The notes under the pieces are model-generated. The model worked only from the letters and a program-made list of their open reading frames with translations, had not been told where the DNA came from and ran no database searches. This document shows positions 27,651-36,844 of a DNA stretch of 64,000 nucleotides, in pieces. Source of the DNA: Acidipropionibacterium timonense (GTDB lineage: Bacteria; Actinomycetota; Actinomycetes; Propionibacteriales; Propionibacteriaceae). The DNA lies in assembly GCF_900605005.1 (NCBI RefSeq), contig NZ_LR027558.1, forward strand, positions 62,001-126,000. Direction: 5' to 3'. Numbering within the stretch: the stretch's first letter is position 1; each line of letters opens with the position of its first letter. The translations under genes and the position numbers were made by a program.

Positions 27651-28727
27651 GTGACCGACCCCACCAGTGATCCCGCGGTCTGGGCCGATCGGGCCCGCCT
27701 GGCCCACGACGCGCTCCTGTCCTTCTTCCGACTCGACCGGATGCTCCTGCGCGAGGCCGTCCCGCGGCGCCGCCAGGACCTCAACCGCTACTCCTACGAG
27801 TGGCCGCACTCCCAGGCGACCCAGGCAGCCACCGACATGGCCTGCGCCGGGATCGGGCCGGCCGACGTCCACGACCGCGGCCAGGAGTCCTACTGGAACC
27901 CGGTCATCGGCGCCTACATGTCGCTGCCCCGGCCACCCCACGCCTTCGGCGGCCACGTCTACCTCGACGACAACGCGTGGATGGGGCTGGTCCACGTCCA
28001 GCGGGTGCTCGCCGGGATCGGCGCGCGCAAGGATCTGGTCCGCGCCAGGGCGATCCACCGGTTCATCCGCCGTGGGCGCGACACCGACCCCGACCACCCG
28101 GCCCCCGGCGGCGTCTTCTGGACGACCTCGGCCTCCAATCGTGACCGCAACACCGTCTCGGCCCTGCCCCCCGCCCAGCTCGCCCTGCGTCTGCATGAGC
28201 TCACCGGGAAGGCCACCTACCTCGAGGACGCCCTGCCGCTCTACGACTGGGCGCGCTCGTCGATGCTCGCGCCGGAGGGGCTGTACTGGGACCACATCGA
28301 CCTGGCCGGCACCATCGACACCACCTGGTGGACGTACAACCAGGGTGTGGCCATCGGGGTCGAGGCGCTGGCCTGGCGGGCGACCGGCTGGACGGTGCAC
28401 CGGCGTCGACTCGACGAGACCATCGAGGCCTCCCTCACCCACTTCCGCCCCGAGGAGCCCGGCGGGCCCTTCGACGGTCAACCGTTGTTCTTCGACGCGA
28501 TCTACCTCAAGAACCTCCTGCTGGCCTCGACGATCGTCCCCGACGACCGGGCGGCCCGGATCACGCGCAGCTATGCCGAACGGATGTGGCGGACACGCTG
28601 CGACCCGGTGACCGGCATCTACCGGCGTCCGCACATCGACCACACCGAGTTGCTCGAGCAGGCCGGGATGGTGCAGTTGTGCGCGGTCCTGGCCCAGGAT
28701 CCGCGCGGCTGGGCGACGCTGTACTGA
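27651..28727 (+). CDS. Glycoside hydrolase family 76-like protein, no signal peptide
   Basis: The 358-residue (alpha/alpha) barrel protein has the GH76 features YLDDNAWMGL with the paired catalytic-type Asp106-Asp107, FWTTSASNRDRNTVS, and WWTYNQGVAIG. GH76 enzymes known so far cut alpha-1,6-mannan or transfer mannan chains, mostly outside the cell. This one begins with a polar N-terminus and has no signal sequence, so it would act in the cytoplasm or leave by another route. The GTG at 27651 was chosen; a GTG two codons earlier is equally possible. It converges with alr, 24 bases away. Confidence 0.8.
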   Translation: MTDPTSDPAVWADRARLAHDALLSFFRLDRMLLREAVPRRRQDLNRYSYEWPHSQATQAATDMACAGIGPADVHDRGQESYWNPVIGAYMSLPRPPHAFGGHVYLDDNAWMGLVHVQRVLAGIGARKDLVRARAIHRFIRRGRDTDPDHPAPGGVFWTTSASNRDRNTVSALPPAQLALRLHELTGKATYLEDALPLYDWARSSMLAPEGLYWDHIDLAGTIDTTWWTYNQGVAIGVEALAWRATGWTVHRRRLDETIEASLTHFRPEEPGGPFDGQPLFFDAIYLKNLLLASTIVPDDRAARITRSYAERMWRTRCDPVTGIYRRPHIDHTELLEQAGMVQLCAVLAQDPRGWATLY

Positions 28728-28751
28728 CCCCTTGGGTTCAGGCCCCTGTCC

Positions 28752-29960
28752 TCATCCCTCGAGGTGCCCCCATCCCTCGCGGCCTCGATCCGCCCTCGAC
28801 CCCTCGACCCCGTTGACCCAGACCCGGTCGACCCGCGCCGACAGGTCGCAGGTGATCTCGTAGCTGATCGTCCCGAGGACCTCGGCCATCTCGTCGGCGT
28901 CGTAGGAGACGTCCCCCTGACGTCCCAGGAGAACGACCTCCTCGCCCACCGCGACGGTGGCGTCGGGGCCGACGTCGACCATGATCTGGTCCATGCACAC
29001 CCGCCCGACGACCGGGCAGCGTCGCCCCTGGACGAGTACGGTCCCGCGGTTCGACAGGGCGCGCGAGTAGCCGTCGGCATAGCCCACCGGCACCGTGACG
29101 ATCTGGGTGCGACGCGGGGCGGTCCACGTGCGGCCGTAGCCCACCGAGTCGCCGGGCTCGACGGTCTTGACGAAGCTCACCCAGCTGCGCCACGTGAGCG
29201 CCGGACGCAGATCGGCCCGGTGCGCCTCGGGATCGGGGTCGTAGCCGTAGGCGACGATGCCGGCGCGCACCATCGTCGTCGTCCCCAGGTCGTGGCCGAG
29301 GATGGCCCCGGAGTTGGCCAGGTGCACCTGGGGCACCGGTCCGCGCAGCGCGACGACGTCGTCCACCGCCGCCAGGAAGCGCCCGATCTGGGCCCGGGTG
29401 AAGTCGACGCCGGTGGGCACGTCGGAGACCGGGAGGTGGGTGAAGATTCCCTCGAGCTCGAGGTGCGGTGCGGCGTCGACGGCCCGGGCCATCTCGGCCA
29501 GCCGGTCGGGACCCAGCCCGATCCGTCCCATCCCGGTGTCCACGCCGATGTGCACGCGGACGGGGCCGGCAGCACGGGTGGGGTCGGCGGTGCGCGCGGC
29601 GCTGGTCTCGGTGGCGGCGACGTCGGCCAGATCGGTGACGGTGAGCCTCATGCCCGAGGCGGTCGCGGCGTCGAGGTCGCGCGGCAGCGGCGGCGAGAGC
29701 TTGAGGATCGGGAGCCCGACGCCGGCGTCGAGGAGTTTCTGCCCCTCCGAGACGTTGGCCACGGCGAGCCAGTCCGCGGCTCCGGTGCGCTCGACCTCCA
29801 GGGCGATGGGGACGGCCCCGTGCCCGTAGCCGTCGGCCTTGATGGCCAGCATGACGAGGCGATCGCCGGCTCGCTCCCGCACCTGCGCCAGATTGTGGAC
29901 GATGGCCGACAGATCGACGACGGCCTGGGTGGGGGAGGGGCACCACGACATGGGCGTCAT
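28752..29960 (-). CDS. alr: Alanine racemase
   Basis: The PLP enzyme makes D-alanine for peptidoglycan. The 402-residue protein has the PLP-lysine Lys41 in AIKADGYGHGAV and the second catalytic base Tyr275 in DSVGYGRTW. It also has the conserved HIGVDTGMGRIG, GIFTHLPVSD and RVCMDQIMVDVG. It ends with a short basic extension. The start is the ATG at 29960; an ATG three codons later is also possible, and neither has a clear ribosome site. Confidence 0.95.
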   Translation of the reverse strand: MTPMSWCPSPTQAVVDLSAIVHNLAQVRERAGDRLVMLAIKADGYGHGAVPIALEVERTGAADWLAVANVSEGQKLLDAGVGLPILKLSPPLPRDLDAATASGMRLTVTDLADVAATETSAARTADPTRAAGPVRVHIGVDTGMGRIGLGPDRLAEMARAVDAAPHLELEGIFTHLPVSDVPTGVDFTRAQIGRFLAAVDDVVALRGPVPQVHLANSGAILGHDLGTTTMVRAGIVAYGYDPDPEAHRADLRPALTWRSWVSFVKTVEPGDSVGYGRTWTAPRRTQIVTVPVGYADGYSRALSNRGTVLVQGRRCPVVGRVCMDQIMVDVGPDATVAVGEEVVLLGRQGDVSYDADEMAEVLGTISYEITCDLSARVDRVWVNGVEGSRADRGREGWGHLEG

Positions 29961-30113
29961 TGTCGCACCGCACGTGCGGGGGTGGGGCGGGGGTCCACGC
30001 CCGATCAGCCCGGTCCGGCTCGTCTCGAGGGCCTCGCCCGCGGACGACCGTGACCTGCCCGATGAGCCCGGGCGCGGTGCGGGGCGCGTGTCGTGCCTCG
30101 TGCGGGGCGGGGA

Positions 30114-30791
30114 TCAGCGGGGGCGTCGGGTGGGGAACTGGCGACGCGCGTACCGGCCCACCTGCCAGGTCGTGTACCCGTCGGTTCCGGCCCCGATGCC
30201 GCCGCCGAGCAGGGGGATCCGCTTGGCGACGAGGGTGGGCAGCTTCTTGCCGGCGACCTGCCCCATGAGGAGGTTGACGACCTGCACGGCGACCGTCTTC
30301 TCGAGGGCCGGGTCGGCGACGGGGGCGGTGGCGATGCCCATGGGCGAGGTGGGCAGCGTCTTCTTGGCGACGAGGTCGTCCACCTCCTTGCTCGACAGCA
30401 GGCAGGCCAGGACGGCGGTGCGCACCCGCTGGTCGTCGAGGTCGTAGCCCCGAAGGTGGGCGATGGCGGCGACCATCCGGACCTGGACGACGGCCACCCC
30501 GGTGATGTTGGCCGGGATGGACACGGCCAGGGTCGCCAGACCGCCGAGGTTCGAGACGAATCCCTGGGCGCCGGCGAGGGCGACGTGCTCGGTGGCGAGG
30601 GCATCGATGGCCGCCTCCACCTCGCCGCGGTTGACGAGGGTGCGCTGCGCCGCCTGCCGGGCCCCGGGAAGGGGTCCGACGCCGTCGATGGCCAGCTGCA
30701 GGACGGTCCGCAGCATGGAGACAGCCGCCCCGGGGGCCATGGCCGGGGCCTGGGTCATGAGCGACTTGCCGATGGTGCTGCCGATTCCCAT
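30114..30791 (-). CDS. EcsC family protein
   Basis: The 225-residue protein has the EcsC-like arrangement: EAAIDALATEHVALAGAQGFVSNLGG, a hydrophobic stretch LATLAVSIPANITGVAVVQVRMVAAIAHLRGYDL, and a C-terminal LLGGGIGAGTDGYTTWQVGRYAR. In Bacillus EcsC is associated with the EcsAB ABC transporter. In actinobacteria it usually stands alone and its function is unknown. The ATG at 30791 has GGAGG four bases upstream, which rules out the 38-residue longer reading. It is divergent from aat. Confidence 0.85.
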   Translation of the reverse strand: MGIGSTIGKSLMTQAPAMAPGAAVSMLRTVLQLAIDGVGPLPGARQAAQRTLVNRGEVEAAIDALATEHVALAGAQGFVSNLGGLATLAVSIPANITGVAVVQVRMVAAIAHLRGYDLDDQRVRTAVLACLLSSKEVDDLVAKKTLPTSPMGIATAPVADPALEKTVAVQVVNLLMGQVAGKKLPTLVAKRIPLLGGGIGAGTDGYTTWQVGRYARRQFPTRRPR

Positions 30792-30940
30792 GGTTCCTCC
30801 GATCCGCGGCGCCCGCCGGAACCGGGGGCGTCCGTGGTCCAGAGTAACGGGGGTCCGTGCCGGGGCGGCCCGGGACGTCGTCGGGTCCGGGGGAACTCGG
30901 GGCACCGAGGGCGTGTCAGCAGCCGTGTCAGACTGTCGGG

Positions 30941-31660
30941 GTGAACACCGCGGAACTGTTCGGCGACCCCGACCAGTGGCCTGACGACGACCTCGTCGCG
31001 GTGACGGGCGTGCTCGGACCCCATCTGGTGCTCGCCGCCCTGCACGAGGGCGTCTTTCCCATGCCCCTGGGACGCGACGTCCCGCGGGCCCTGCGTGGAG
31101 GAACCGGCTGGTGGTCGCCGGTGCGACGCGGAGTGCTGCCGATCGACCGGTTGCGGGTGGCCCGCAGTCTGCGCAAGACCTGCCGCAGGTACACGACGAC
31201 GGTCGACCAGTGTTTCGACGAGGTCGTGTCGTGCTGCGGTGACCCGGGCAGGCCGGGCGGGTGGATCGACGGGTCGATCCGGGCCACGTACGGCGGACTG
31301 CATCGGGACGGATGGGCCCACTCGGTGGAGACCTGGGACGACGACGGCCGGCTCGTGGGCGGGTTGTACGGGGTGTGCGTCGGCGGGTTGTTCAGCGGGG
31401 AGTCGATGTTCCACGACGCCGAGCACGGTCGCGACGCCTCGAAGACGGCGCTCATGAGGCTCGTCCTCGAGATGTCCACGGTGCGTCCGGCGCTCGTCGA
31501 CGTCCAATGGCTGACGCCGCACCTGGCCAGCCTCGGAGCCGTCGAGATCTCCCGGCAGGAGTACCTGGGGCGCTTGGACGAGCTCGTGACCGCGTCGACG
31601 CCGAGTTGGCGTCCGCGGACGATGTCGGGCGCGCAGCTGCTGGCGGCCCTGGAGCGCTGA
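30941..31660 (+). CDS. aat: Leucyl/phenylalanyl-tRNA-protein transferase
   Basis: The enzyme moves Leu or Phe from tRNA to N-terminal Lys or Arg of proteins and so creates N-degrons for ClpS/ClpAP-type proteolysis. The 239-residue protein shows VFPMPLG, WWSPVRRGVLPID, CFDEVVSCCGD, WIDGSIRATYGGLHRDGWAHSVE and GGLYGVCVGGLFSGESMF, all in the Aat order. The GTG at 30941 is the start because homology begins there. The upstream gap to the EcsC gene is about 150 bases. Confidence 0.95.
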   Translation: MNTAELFGDPDQWPDDDLVAVTGVLGPHLVLAALHEGVFPMPLGRDVPRALRGGTGWWSPVRRGVLPIDRLRVARSLRKTCRRYTTTVDQCFDEVVSCCGDPGRPGGWIDGSIRATYGGLHRDGWAHSVETWDDDGRLVGGLYGVCVGGLFSGESMFHDAEHGRDASKTALMRLVLEMSTVRPALVDVQWLTPHLASLGAVEISRQEYLGRLDELVTASTPSWRPRTMSGAQLLAALER

Positions 31661-32287
31661 GGGCGCGCCGTGGGAGCGGGCGTCTCGGCGTCCGCCGGGC
31701 GGGCGCATCGGGCGCGTCCGTGCGGGCTGTGGGCCGGGGCTGACCGGGCTCGGGCCCCACGAGCGTCGTGGCGCCGTTCCATCTGCCCGAGGGCCGCTCG
31801 TCGTTGATCGTCACCGCGATCACCCGGCTGTCATCACCTCGCTCCGGAGAGTGCGGGTGAACCTGGCCCGCCCCTGGCCGGAACCGTCCTCGCAGCAGTC
31901 GGCCTCGAAGAGGCCGCCCATCCCGGCCGCACCTGGCGCCGGAACCTGCACTCTGCTCCCAAACCGGTCGTCAGCTCCGGCCCGAACGTCACCAAGCGCC
32001 AGAATCTGCACCCTGCTCCGGAAATACAGGGCGCGGAGTGCAGGTTCTGGCGCTTCGTCGAGGGTGGGTGACGACATCTGGCGCAGGGTGACGTCGGAGG
32101 CGCTAGGTGCAGGTTCCGGAGCACAGTGACGGCCGGTGATGGGGAGGACGCCAGGTGCAGCTCCCGGACCCCAGCGACCGCCGGCGGTGACCGGCGAGCA
32201 CGGCCGACCCGATGCCCGGGCGCGTCACCGTCGACGCCGGTCGGCAGCCTCGTCCGCCCGTCCCGCCCACCGGCTAGTCTGACCGCC
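31661..32287. repeat. Gene-free region with five copies of a short repeat
   Basis: The 627-base gap between aat and pheA has no convincing gene. It holds five related copies of a motif close to CGCCRGAACCTGCAC followed by YCTGCTCC. Two point right (31935-31959, 31995-32020) and three point left (32033-32054, 32105-32124, 32151-32170). Copies two and three form an imperfect hairpin, with AGCGCCAGAATCTGCAC pairing with GTGCAGGTTCTGGCGCT apart from one G-T. Repeated head-to-head spacing suggests an extragenic palindromic repeat or a multi-site binding region. Confidence 0.6.
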
Positions 32288-33220
32288 ATGTACGGATACT
32301 TCGGGCCCGCGGGGACCTTCACCCACCAGGCCCTGCGCACCGTCGCGGAGCGGTCCGGGCGGGGTCTCGACGCCCGTCCCTACACGACCGTCGCGGGAGC
32401 CCTGGCCGCTGCCGGGCGCGGCGAGGTGGAGGCCTCCCTCGTGCCCATCGAGAACTCCGTCGAGGGCGGCGTCGGGGCCACCCTCGACACCCTCGCCGCG
32501 GCCGACGGCTTGCGGATCGTCCAGGAGGTCGTCATCCCCGTGCAGTTCGGGCTGTGGGTCCGGCCGGGCACCGCCCTCGACCAGGTGCGCAGCGTCCTCA
32601 CCCATCCGCACGCCGCCGCCCAGTGCCGCGACTGGCTCGACCACCACCTTCCCACCGGGGCCGACCTCACCCAGTCCGGCTCGACGGCAGGGGCGGCCAG
32701 GGAGGTGTCCAACCCCGCCAGCCAGTACGACGCCGCCGTGTGCGCCGAGGTGGCCGGACGCATGTACGGGCTCACCTGCGTCGCCGACCGCATCGCCGAC
32801 AACCCCGACGCCCGGACCCGGTTCATCCTCGTCTCCCGCCCCGGGCCCATCCCGCCGCGCACCGGCGACGACCGGACGACCGTCGTGGCCTTCCCCCACG
32901 TCGACCACCCCGGGGCCCTGCTCGACATCCTCCAGCAGTTCGCCTTCCGCGGCATCAACCTGTCGCGCATCGAATCGCGACCCACCAAGGACCAGCTCGG
33001 CAACTACTGCTTCTCCATCGACGCCGTGGGCCACGTCGACGACGAGCGCATGGCCGCCGCCCTCAAGGGTCTGCACCGGGTGTGCCGCGAGGTCGTCTTC
33101 CTCGGTTCCTACCCGCATGCGGACGCCTCCGAGCAGCCGGCCGCCACGGTGCCCCAGCGGTCCACCGACGACGCCTACCGTCAGGCCGAGGCTTGGTTCG
33201 CCCGGGTCACCGGCCGCTGA
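32288..33220 (+). CDS. pheA: Prephenate dehydratase
   Basis: The 310-residue enzyme converts prephenate to phenylpyruvate for phenylalanine synthesis. It has an N-terminal dehydratase domain (GYFGPAGTFTHQAL, PIENSVEGGVGATLD, and the catalytic TRF triad at 177-179 in DARTRFILV) and a C-terminal ACT domain (about 198-275: HPGALLDILQQFAFRGINLS, then IESRPTKDQLGNYCFSID) for feedback inhibition by phenylalanine. It is monofunctional, without chorismate mutase. The ATG at 32288 exactly fits the family start. No strong ribosome site is visible. Confidence 0.96.
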   Translation: MYGYFGPAGTFTHQALRTVAERSGRGLDARPYTTVAGALAAAGRGEVEASLVPIENSVEGGVGATLDTLAAADGLRIVQEVVIPVQFGLWVRPGTALDQVRSVLTHPHAAAQCRDWLDHHLPTGADLTQSGSTAGAAREVSNPASQYDAAVCAEVAGRMYGLTCVADRIADNPDARTRFILVSRPGPIPPRTGDDRTTVVAFPHVDHPGALLDILQQFAFRGINLSRIESRPTKDQLGNYCFSIDAVGHVDDERMAAALKGLHRVCREVVFLGSYPHADASEQPAATVPQRSTDDAYRQAEAWFARVTGR

Positions 33221-33301
33221 CCGGCCCCGACGCCGTCCGGCGCGTCCCGCGACGGCCCGACCGGCGTCGTCCCGGGGGTTCGCCTCGGTAGGATCGGCAC
33301 C

Positions 33302-34576
33302 ATGATCGACCCGAAGCTGCTGCGCACCGACCCCGACTGCATCCGTCGCTCCCAGATCGCCCGTGGGGACGACCCGTCGGTGGTCGACGAGCTCGTCGCG
33401 GCCGACGAGGAACGACGTCACGCCATTGCCGCCCACGAGGCAGCCCGTGCCGAGCAGAAGGGTCTGGGCAAGCGGATCGCCAAGGCCCAGGCGGACGAGA
33501 AGACCGCCCTGCTGGCCCGCACCAAGGAGTTGTCGAGTGAGGTCGGCCGGCTCAAGGAGGCCGCGGAGGCCGCCGAGGCGCGGTTCATCGAGCTCGACAA
33601 GACCCTCGGCAACATCGTCATCGACGGCGTCCCCACCGGTGGGGAGGACGACGGCGTCGTCATCGAGACCATCGGCACCCCGCGCGACTTCGCCGCCGAG
33701 GGATTCGAGCCCAAGGACCACCTCGAGATCGGTGAGGCCCTCGGCGCCATCGACATGGAACGCGGCACGAAGATCTCCGGATCGCGGTTCTACGTGCTCA
33801 CCGGGGTCGGTGCCCAACTCGAGTTCGCCCTGCTCAACCTGGCCATGACGAAGGCCGCCGCCTGGGGCTTCACCCCGATGATCCCGCCGGCCCTCGTCAA
33901 GCCCTCGGCCATGGAGGGCACCGGCTTCCTCGGCCAGGCCGCCGAGGACGTCTACTACCTGCCCAAGGACGACCAGTACCTCGTCGGCACCTCCGAGGTG
34001 GCCCTGGCGGCCTTCCACTCCGAGGAGATCCTCGACGACGCCGAGCTGCCCAAGCAGTATGTCGCCTTCTCCCCGTGCTATCGGCGCGAGGCCGGCTCCT
34101 ACGGCAAGGACACCCGCGGCATCTTCCGGGTCCACTGGTTCGACAAGGTCGAGATGTTCGTCTATTGCCTGCCGCAGGACGCCGAGGCGTGGCACGCCAA
34201 ACTGCTCGGCTTCGAGAAGGAGTTCATCGAGGCCCTCGAGATCCCCTTCGAGGTGCTCGACGTCGCCTCGGGCGACCTGGGACTGTCGGCCGCCCGCAAG
34301 TACGACTGCTACGGCTGGCTGCCCACCCAGGGCCGGTACCGCGAGATCACCTCGACCTCGAACTGCACGACCTTCCAGGCGCGTCGGCTGTCCATCCGCC
34401 ACCGCGGGCCGGACGGCGTCGAGCCCCTGGCCACCCTCAACGGCACCCTGTGCGCCATGACGAGGATCATCATCATGCTGCTGGAGAATCACCAGCAGGC
34501 CGACGGGTCGGTGCGGGTGCCGGTGGCGCTGCGTCCCTTCCTCGGTGGACGCGAACTCCTCGAGCCCCGGCACTGA
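33302..34576 (+). CDS. serS: Seryl-tRNA synthetase
   Basis: This class II synthetase charges tRNA-Ser. The 424-residue protein has an N-terminal coiled-coil arm (about 30-105) that holds the long variable arm of tRNA-Ser, the TxE-type GTSEVAL, motif 2 [20 protein letters not shown] and motif 3 with [19 protein letters not shown]. Length is normal. Two serine tRNA genes, anticodons TGA and GCT, are also in this window. The DUF4921 gene follows 12 bases later and is probably cotranscribed. Confidence 0.97.
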   Translation: MIDPKLLRTDPDCIRRSQIARGDDPSVVDELVAADEERRHAIAAHEAARAEQKGLGKRIAKAQADEKTALLARTKELSSEVGRLKEAAEAAEARFIELDKTLGNIVIDGVPTGGEDDGVVIETIGTPRDFAAEGFEPKDHLEIGEALGAIDMERGTKISGSRFYVLTGVGAQLEFALLNLAMTKAAAWGFTPMIPPALVKPSAMEGTGFLGQAAEDVYYLPKDDQYLVGTSEVALAAFHSEEILDDAELPKQYVAFSPCYRREAGSYGKDTRGIFRVHWFDKVEMFVYCLPQDAEAWHAKLLGFEKEFIEALEIPFEVLDVASGDLGLSAARKYDCYGWLPTQGRYREITSTSNCTTFQARRLSIRHRGPDGVEPLATLNGTLCAMTRIIIMLLENHQQADGSVRVPVALRPFLGGRELLEPRH

Positions 34577-34588
34577 GCGGCCGCGGCG

Positions 34589-35926
34589 ATGAGTGAGGAC
34601 GTCGACGGCTACTACCGCGAGCTCCCGGACGGCACCATCAAGCAGCGCAACCCCTTCACCGGCACCCAGGTGTGGACGGTGCCGGGTCGGGGGGCGCGTC
34701 CGCTGAGCTCGCCGCCGGCGAACCCACGTCCGCTCACCGACGCCGACCGCACGAACTCCTGCGCCTTCTGCGTCGACCGACACCTCCAGACGCCGCCCGA
34801 GAAGGCCCGTCTCGTGGCCGACCCCGAGGGGCCACTGTGCGGGCACCGGATGCTCACCCATGTGCCGGCCGGGCAGCTCGACGACACCGTCGCGCAGTTC
34901 CGACGCATCCCCAATCTCTTCGAGATCCTGCCGTGGCAGTACTGGCACATCAATCACGGGGCGGCCATGCCGCCGGATGCCCGTGCCTGGCAGGAGGAGT
35001 ACCTCGCCGATCCGGCCGGCCGGGCCCACGTTCTGGCGGTCCTCGACGCGAAGTTCGCCGCGATGGGGGAGGGACGCCGCGCTGCAGAGCTGTCGTCCGC
35101 CGACCTGCGCGAGGCCTCGGCGCCGTTCTTCGCCGGGGGCCATGACGTCGTCGTCGGCCGGCGTCACTACACCGATGACGCGACGACCACCGCGGGGCTG
35201 GCCGGATCGGGGACGCTGGGCGTCGAGGAGCACCGGGCGTTCATCGCCCTCACCGTGGCCGCCATGGGCGACCTCTACGCCCAGAACCCGCAGGCCAGGT
35301 TCGTCGTCACCTTCCAGAACTGGCTCAAGCCGGCCGGGGCCTCCTTCGACCACCTGCACAAGCAGCTCGTCGCCATCGACGAGCTCGGCACCAACAACCA
35401 GACGGTGCTTCCCGAGGCGGTCCTCGACCCGGACCTGTACAACCGGTACGGGCCCGACTTCGCCGTCGACCACGGATTCGTCCTGGCCCGCAACGAGCAC
35501 GCCGTCGCCACCGTCGGGTTCGGTCACCGGTACCCGTCGATGGAGATCTGGTCGACGAGCGAGCTCGACCAGCCCTGGCGGATGGCCCGCGAGGAGGTCG
35601 ACGCCGTCGCCGACCTGCTGCACGCCATGCACGTCGCCGTGGGCACCGACGTGCCGTGCAACGAGGAGTGGCACCACCGGCCGCGCGGGGTCGGGGTGCC
35701 GTTGCCGTGGCGGATCAACCTCAAGCTGCGCGTCTCGGTGCTCGCCGGGTTCGAGGGCGGCACGAAGATCTACGTCAACACGATCTCCCCGGCCTCGCTG
35801 GCCGCCCGGATGCTGCCGGCGCTGTACGAGGCCCGGGATGCCGGGAGGATCGCGCCGATGGACCTCGGTGCCGAGTGCGTCGTGCCCAGGGGGGTCCTGG
35901 CGTCGACCCGGGCGACGTTGCGGTAG
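34589..35926 (+). CDS. DUF4921 protein, galactose-1-phosphate uridylyltransferase-like
   Basis: The 445-residue protein has an N-terminal NSCAFCVDRH zinc-type pair, INHGAAMPP, and a late ASFDHLHKQLVA in place of the HPHxQ active site of GalT. This fits the DUF4921 group of the GalT/HIT fold, where the nucleotidyl-bound histidine would be in DHLHKQ. A role in sugar-1-phosphate nucleotidyl transfer is inferred only from the fold. galK lies 10 kb away, with no link visible. It follows serS by 12 bases on the same strand. Confidence 0.75.
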   Translation: MSEDVDGYYRELPDGTIKQRNPFTGTQVWTVPGRGARPLSSPPANPRPLTDADRTNSCAFCVDRHLQTPPEKARLVADPEGPLCGHRMLTHVPAGQLDDTVAQFRRIPNLFEILPWQYWHINHGAAMPPDARAWQEEYLADPAGRAHVLAVLDAKFAAMGEGRRAAELSSADLREASAPFFAGGHDVVVGRRHYTDDATTTAGLAGSGTLGVEEHRAFIALTVAAMGDLYAQNPQARFVVTFQNWLKPAGASFDHLHKQLVAIDELGTNNQTVLPEAVLDPDLYNRYGPDFAVDHGFVLARNEHAVATVGFGHRYPSMEIWSTSELDQPWRMAREEVDAVADLLHAMHVAVGTDVPCNEEWHHRPRGVGVPLPWRINLKLRVSVLAGFEGGTKIYVNTISPASLAARMLPALYEARDAGRIAPMDLGAECVVPRGVLASTRATLR

Positions 35927-35993
35927 GGACGGCGCGGGTCGGACAGTGCGCCGGGACGGCGCGGGGCCTACAGTGCGCCGGGACGGCGCGGGC
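35926..35993. repeat. 27-bp tandem repeat, 2.5 copies
   Basis: GGGACGGCGCGGG opens each unit and ACAGTGCGCC closes it, at 35926-35952, 35953-35979 and a partial 35980-35993. It fills the whole gap between the DUF4921 gene and the convergent HAD gene and begins at the stop codon of the former. Confidence 0.8.
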
Positions 35994-36002
35994 TGACGAG
36001 AT

Positions 36003-36785
36003 TCAGAACCACCGCGCCAGTTCGGCTGCCGTCCCACCCTCGGCGAAGGTCCCGGTGACGTCGTCGGCCGCGGCCTTGACCTCCTCGGGCGCGTCGCCGA
36101 TGGCCACCCCGCGCCCGGCCCACGAGAGCATGTCGGTGTCGTTGTACCCGTCGCCCATGGCCAGGACGTCCCGGGGATCGATGCCGCGATGTCGGCACAG
36201 GTCGGCCAGGGCGGAGGCCTTGGTCACCCCGCGCGGGGCGATGTCGAGCCAGGCCGACCACCCGACGAAGTAACTCACCCCCTGCATCCCCAGATGCCTG
36301 GCGAGCTCGACGAACTCGTCGGCCGGAGCGTCCGGGTCGCGCACGATGACGCGGGCGGCCGGGCGTGACATGAGTTCGTCGACCGACTCGATCGTCATCC
36401 GCCCGTTGAGTTCGCCATCGGGGAAGAGCCGATTGAGCCGGAACCCGGCCCCGACGTCCTCGACCGCCACCAGAGCCCTCGGGTGCAGGTCGAGCACCTG
36501 TCGGATGACGGGTGCCGGGTCGAAGGTGACCTGGGAGACGACGGCCAACGGCTGGGTGCGCGCGGTGACGGCGCCGTTGGAGACGACGAGGTCTCCGCTG
36601 GGCAGCCCGAGCGCCTCATGCACCGGCGTCGCCCCGAACAGTCCGCGCCCGGTCGCCAGGACGACCGGGACCCCCGCGTCACGGACCCGACCGACGGCGT
36701 CACGGACCGGGTCGGGCAGGTGCCCCTCACGGTCGACGAGGGTGCCGTCGATGTCGAGGGCGACGAGGCGGGGAGTGAACGTCAT
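36003..36785 (-). CDS. Cof-type HAD-superfamily phosphatase
   Basis: The 260-residue hydrolase opens RLVALDIDGTLVDREGHLPD, with the nucleophile Asp11 and acid Asp13. It has a C2-type cap domain and ends with MGDGYNDTDMLSWAGRGVAI, motif IV of the superfamily. Cof-type enzymes dephosphorylate sugar phosphates, pyridoxal phosphate or flavin precursors; the substrate here is unknown. The ATG at 36785 is chosen by homology. The WhiB-like gene lies 59 bases upstream on the same strand. Confidence 0.9.
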   Translation of the reverse strand: MTFTPRLVALDIDGTLVDREGHLPDPVRDAVGRVRDAGVPVVLATGRGLFGATPVHEALGLPSGDLVVSNGAVTARTQPLAVVSQVTFDPAPVIRQVLDLHPRALVAVEDVGAGFRLNRLFPDGELNGRMTIESVDELMSRPAARVIVRDPDAPADEFVELARHLGMQGVSYFVGWSAWLDIAPRGVTKASALADLCRHRGIDPRDVLAMGDGYNDTDMLSWAGRGVAIGDAPEEVKAAADDVTGTFAEGGTAAELARWF

Positions 36786-36844
36786 GGTCCCCAGAGTGCC
36801 AGTCGATGATGAACGGTGCGTGACCGTCCGGCCACCGTTGGGGG

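Noticed and set aside
24879-28643. A minus-strand open frame of more than 1,250 codons opposite the dehydrogenase and GH76 genes
   Set aside because: It is the antisense shadow of well-supported genes in GC-rich DNA. The peptide is Asp/Arg/Gly-rich, has no domain, and crosses several real gene borders.
32225-36037. A minus-strand open frame of 1,270 codons opposite pheA, serS and the DUF4921 gene
   Set aside because: Same reason: low-complexity shadow of three conserved genes, with no ribosome site or family signature.
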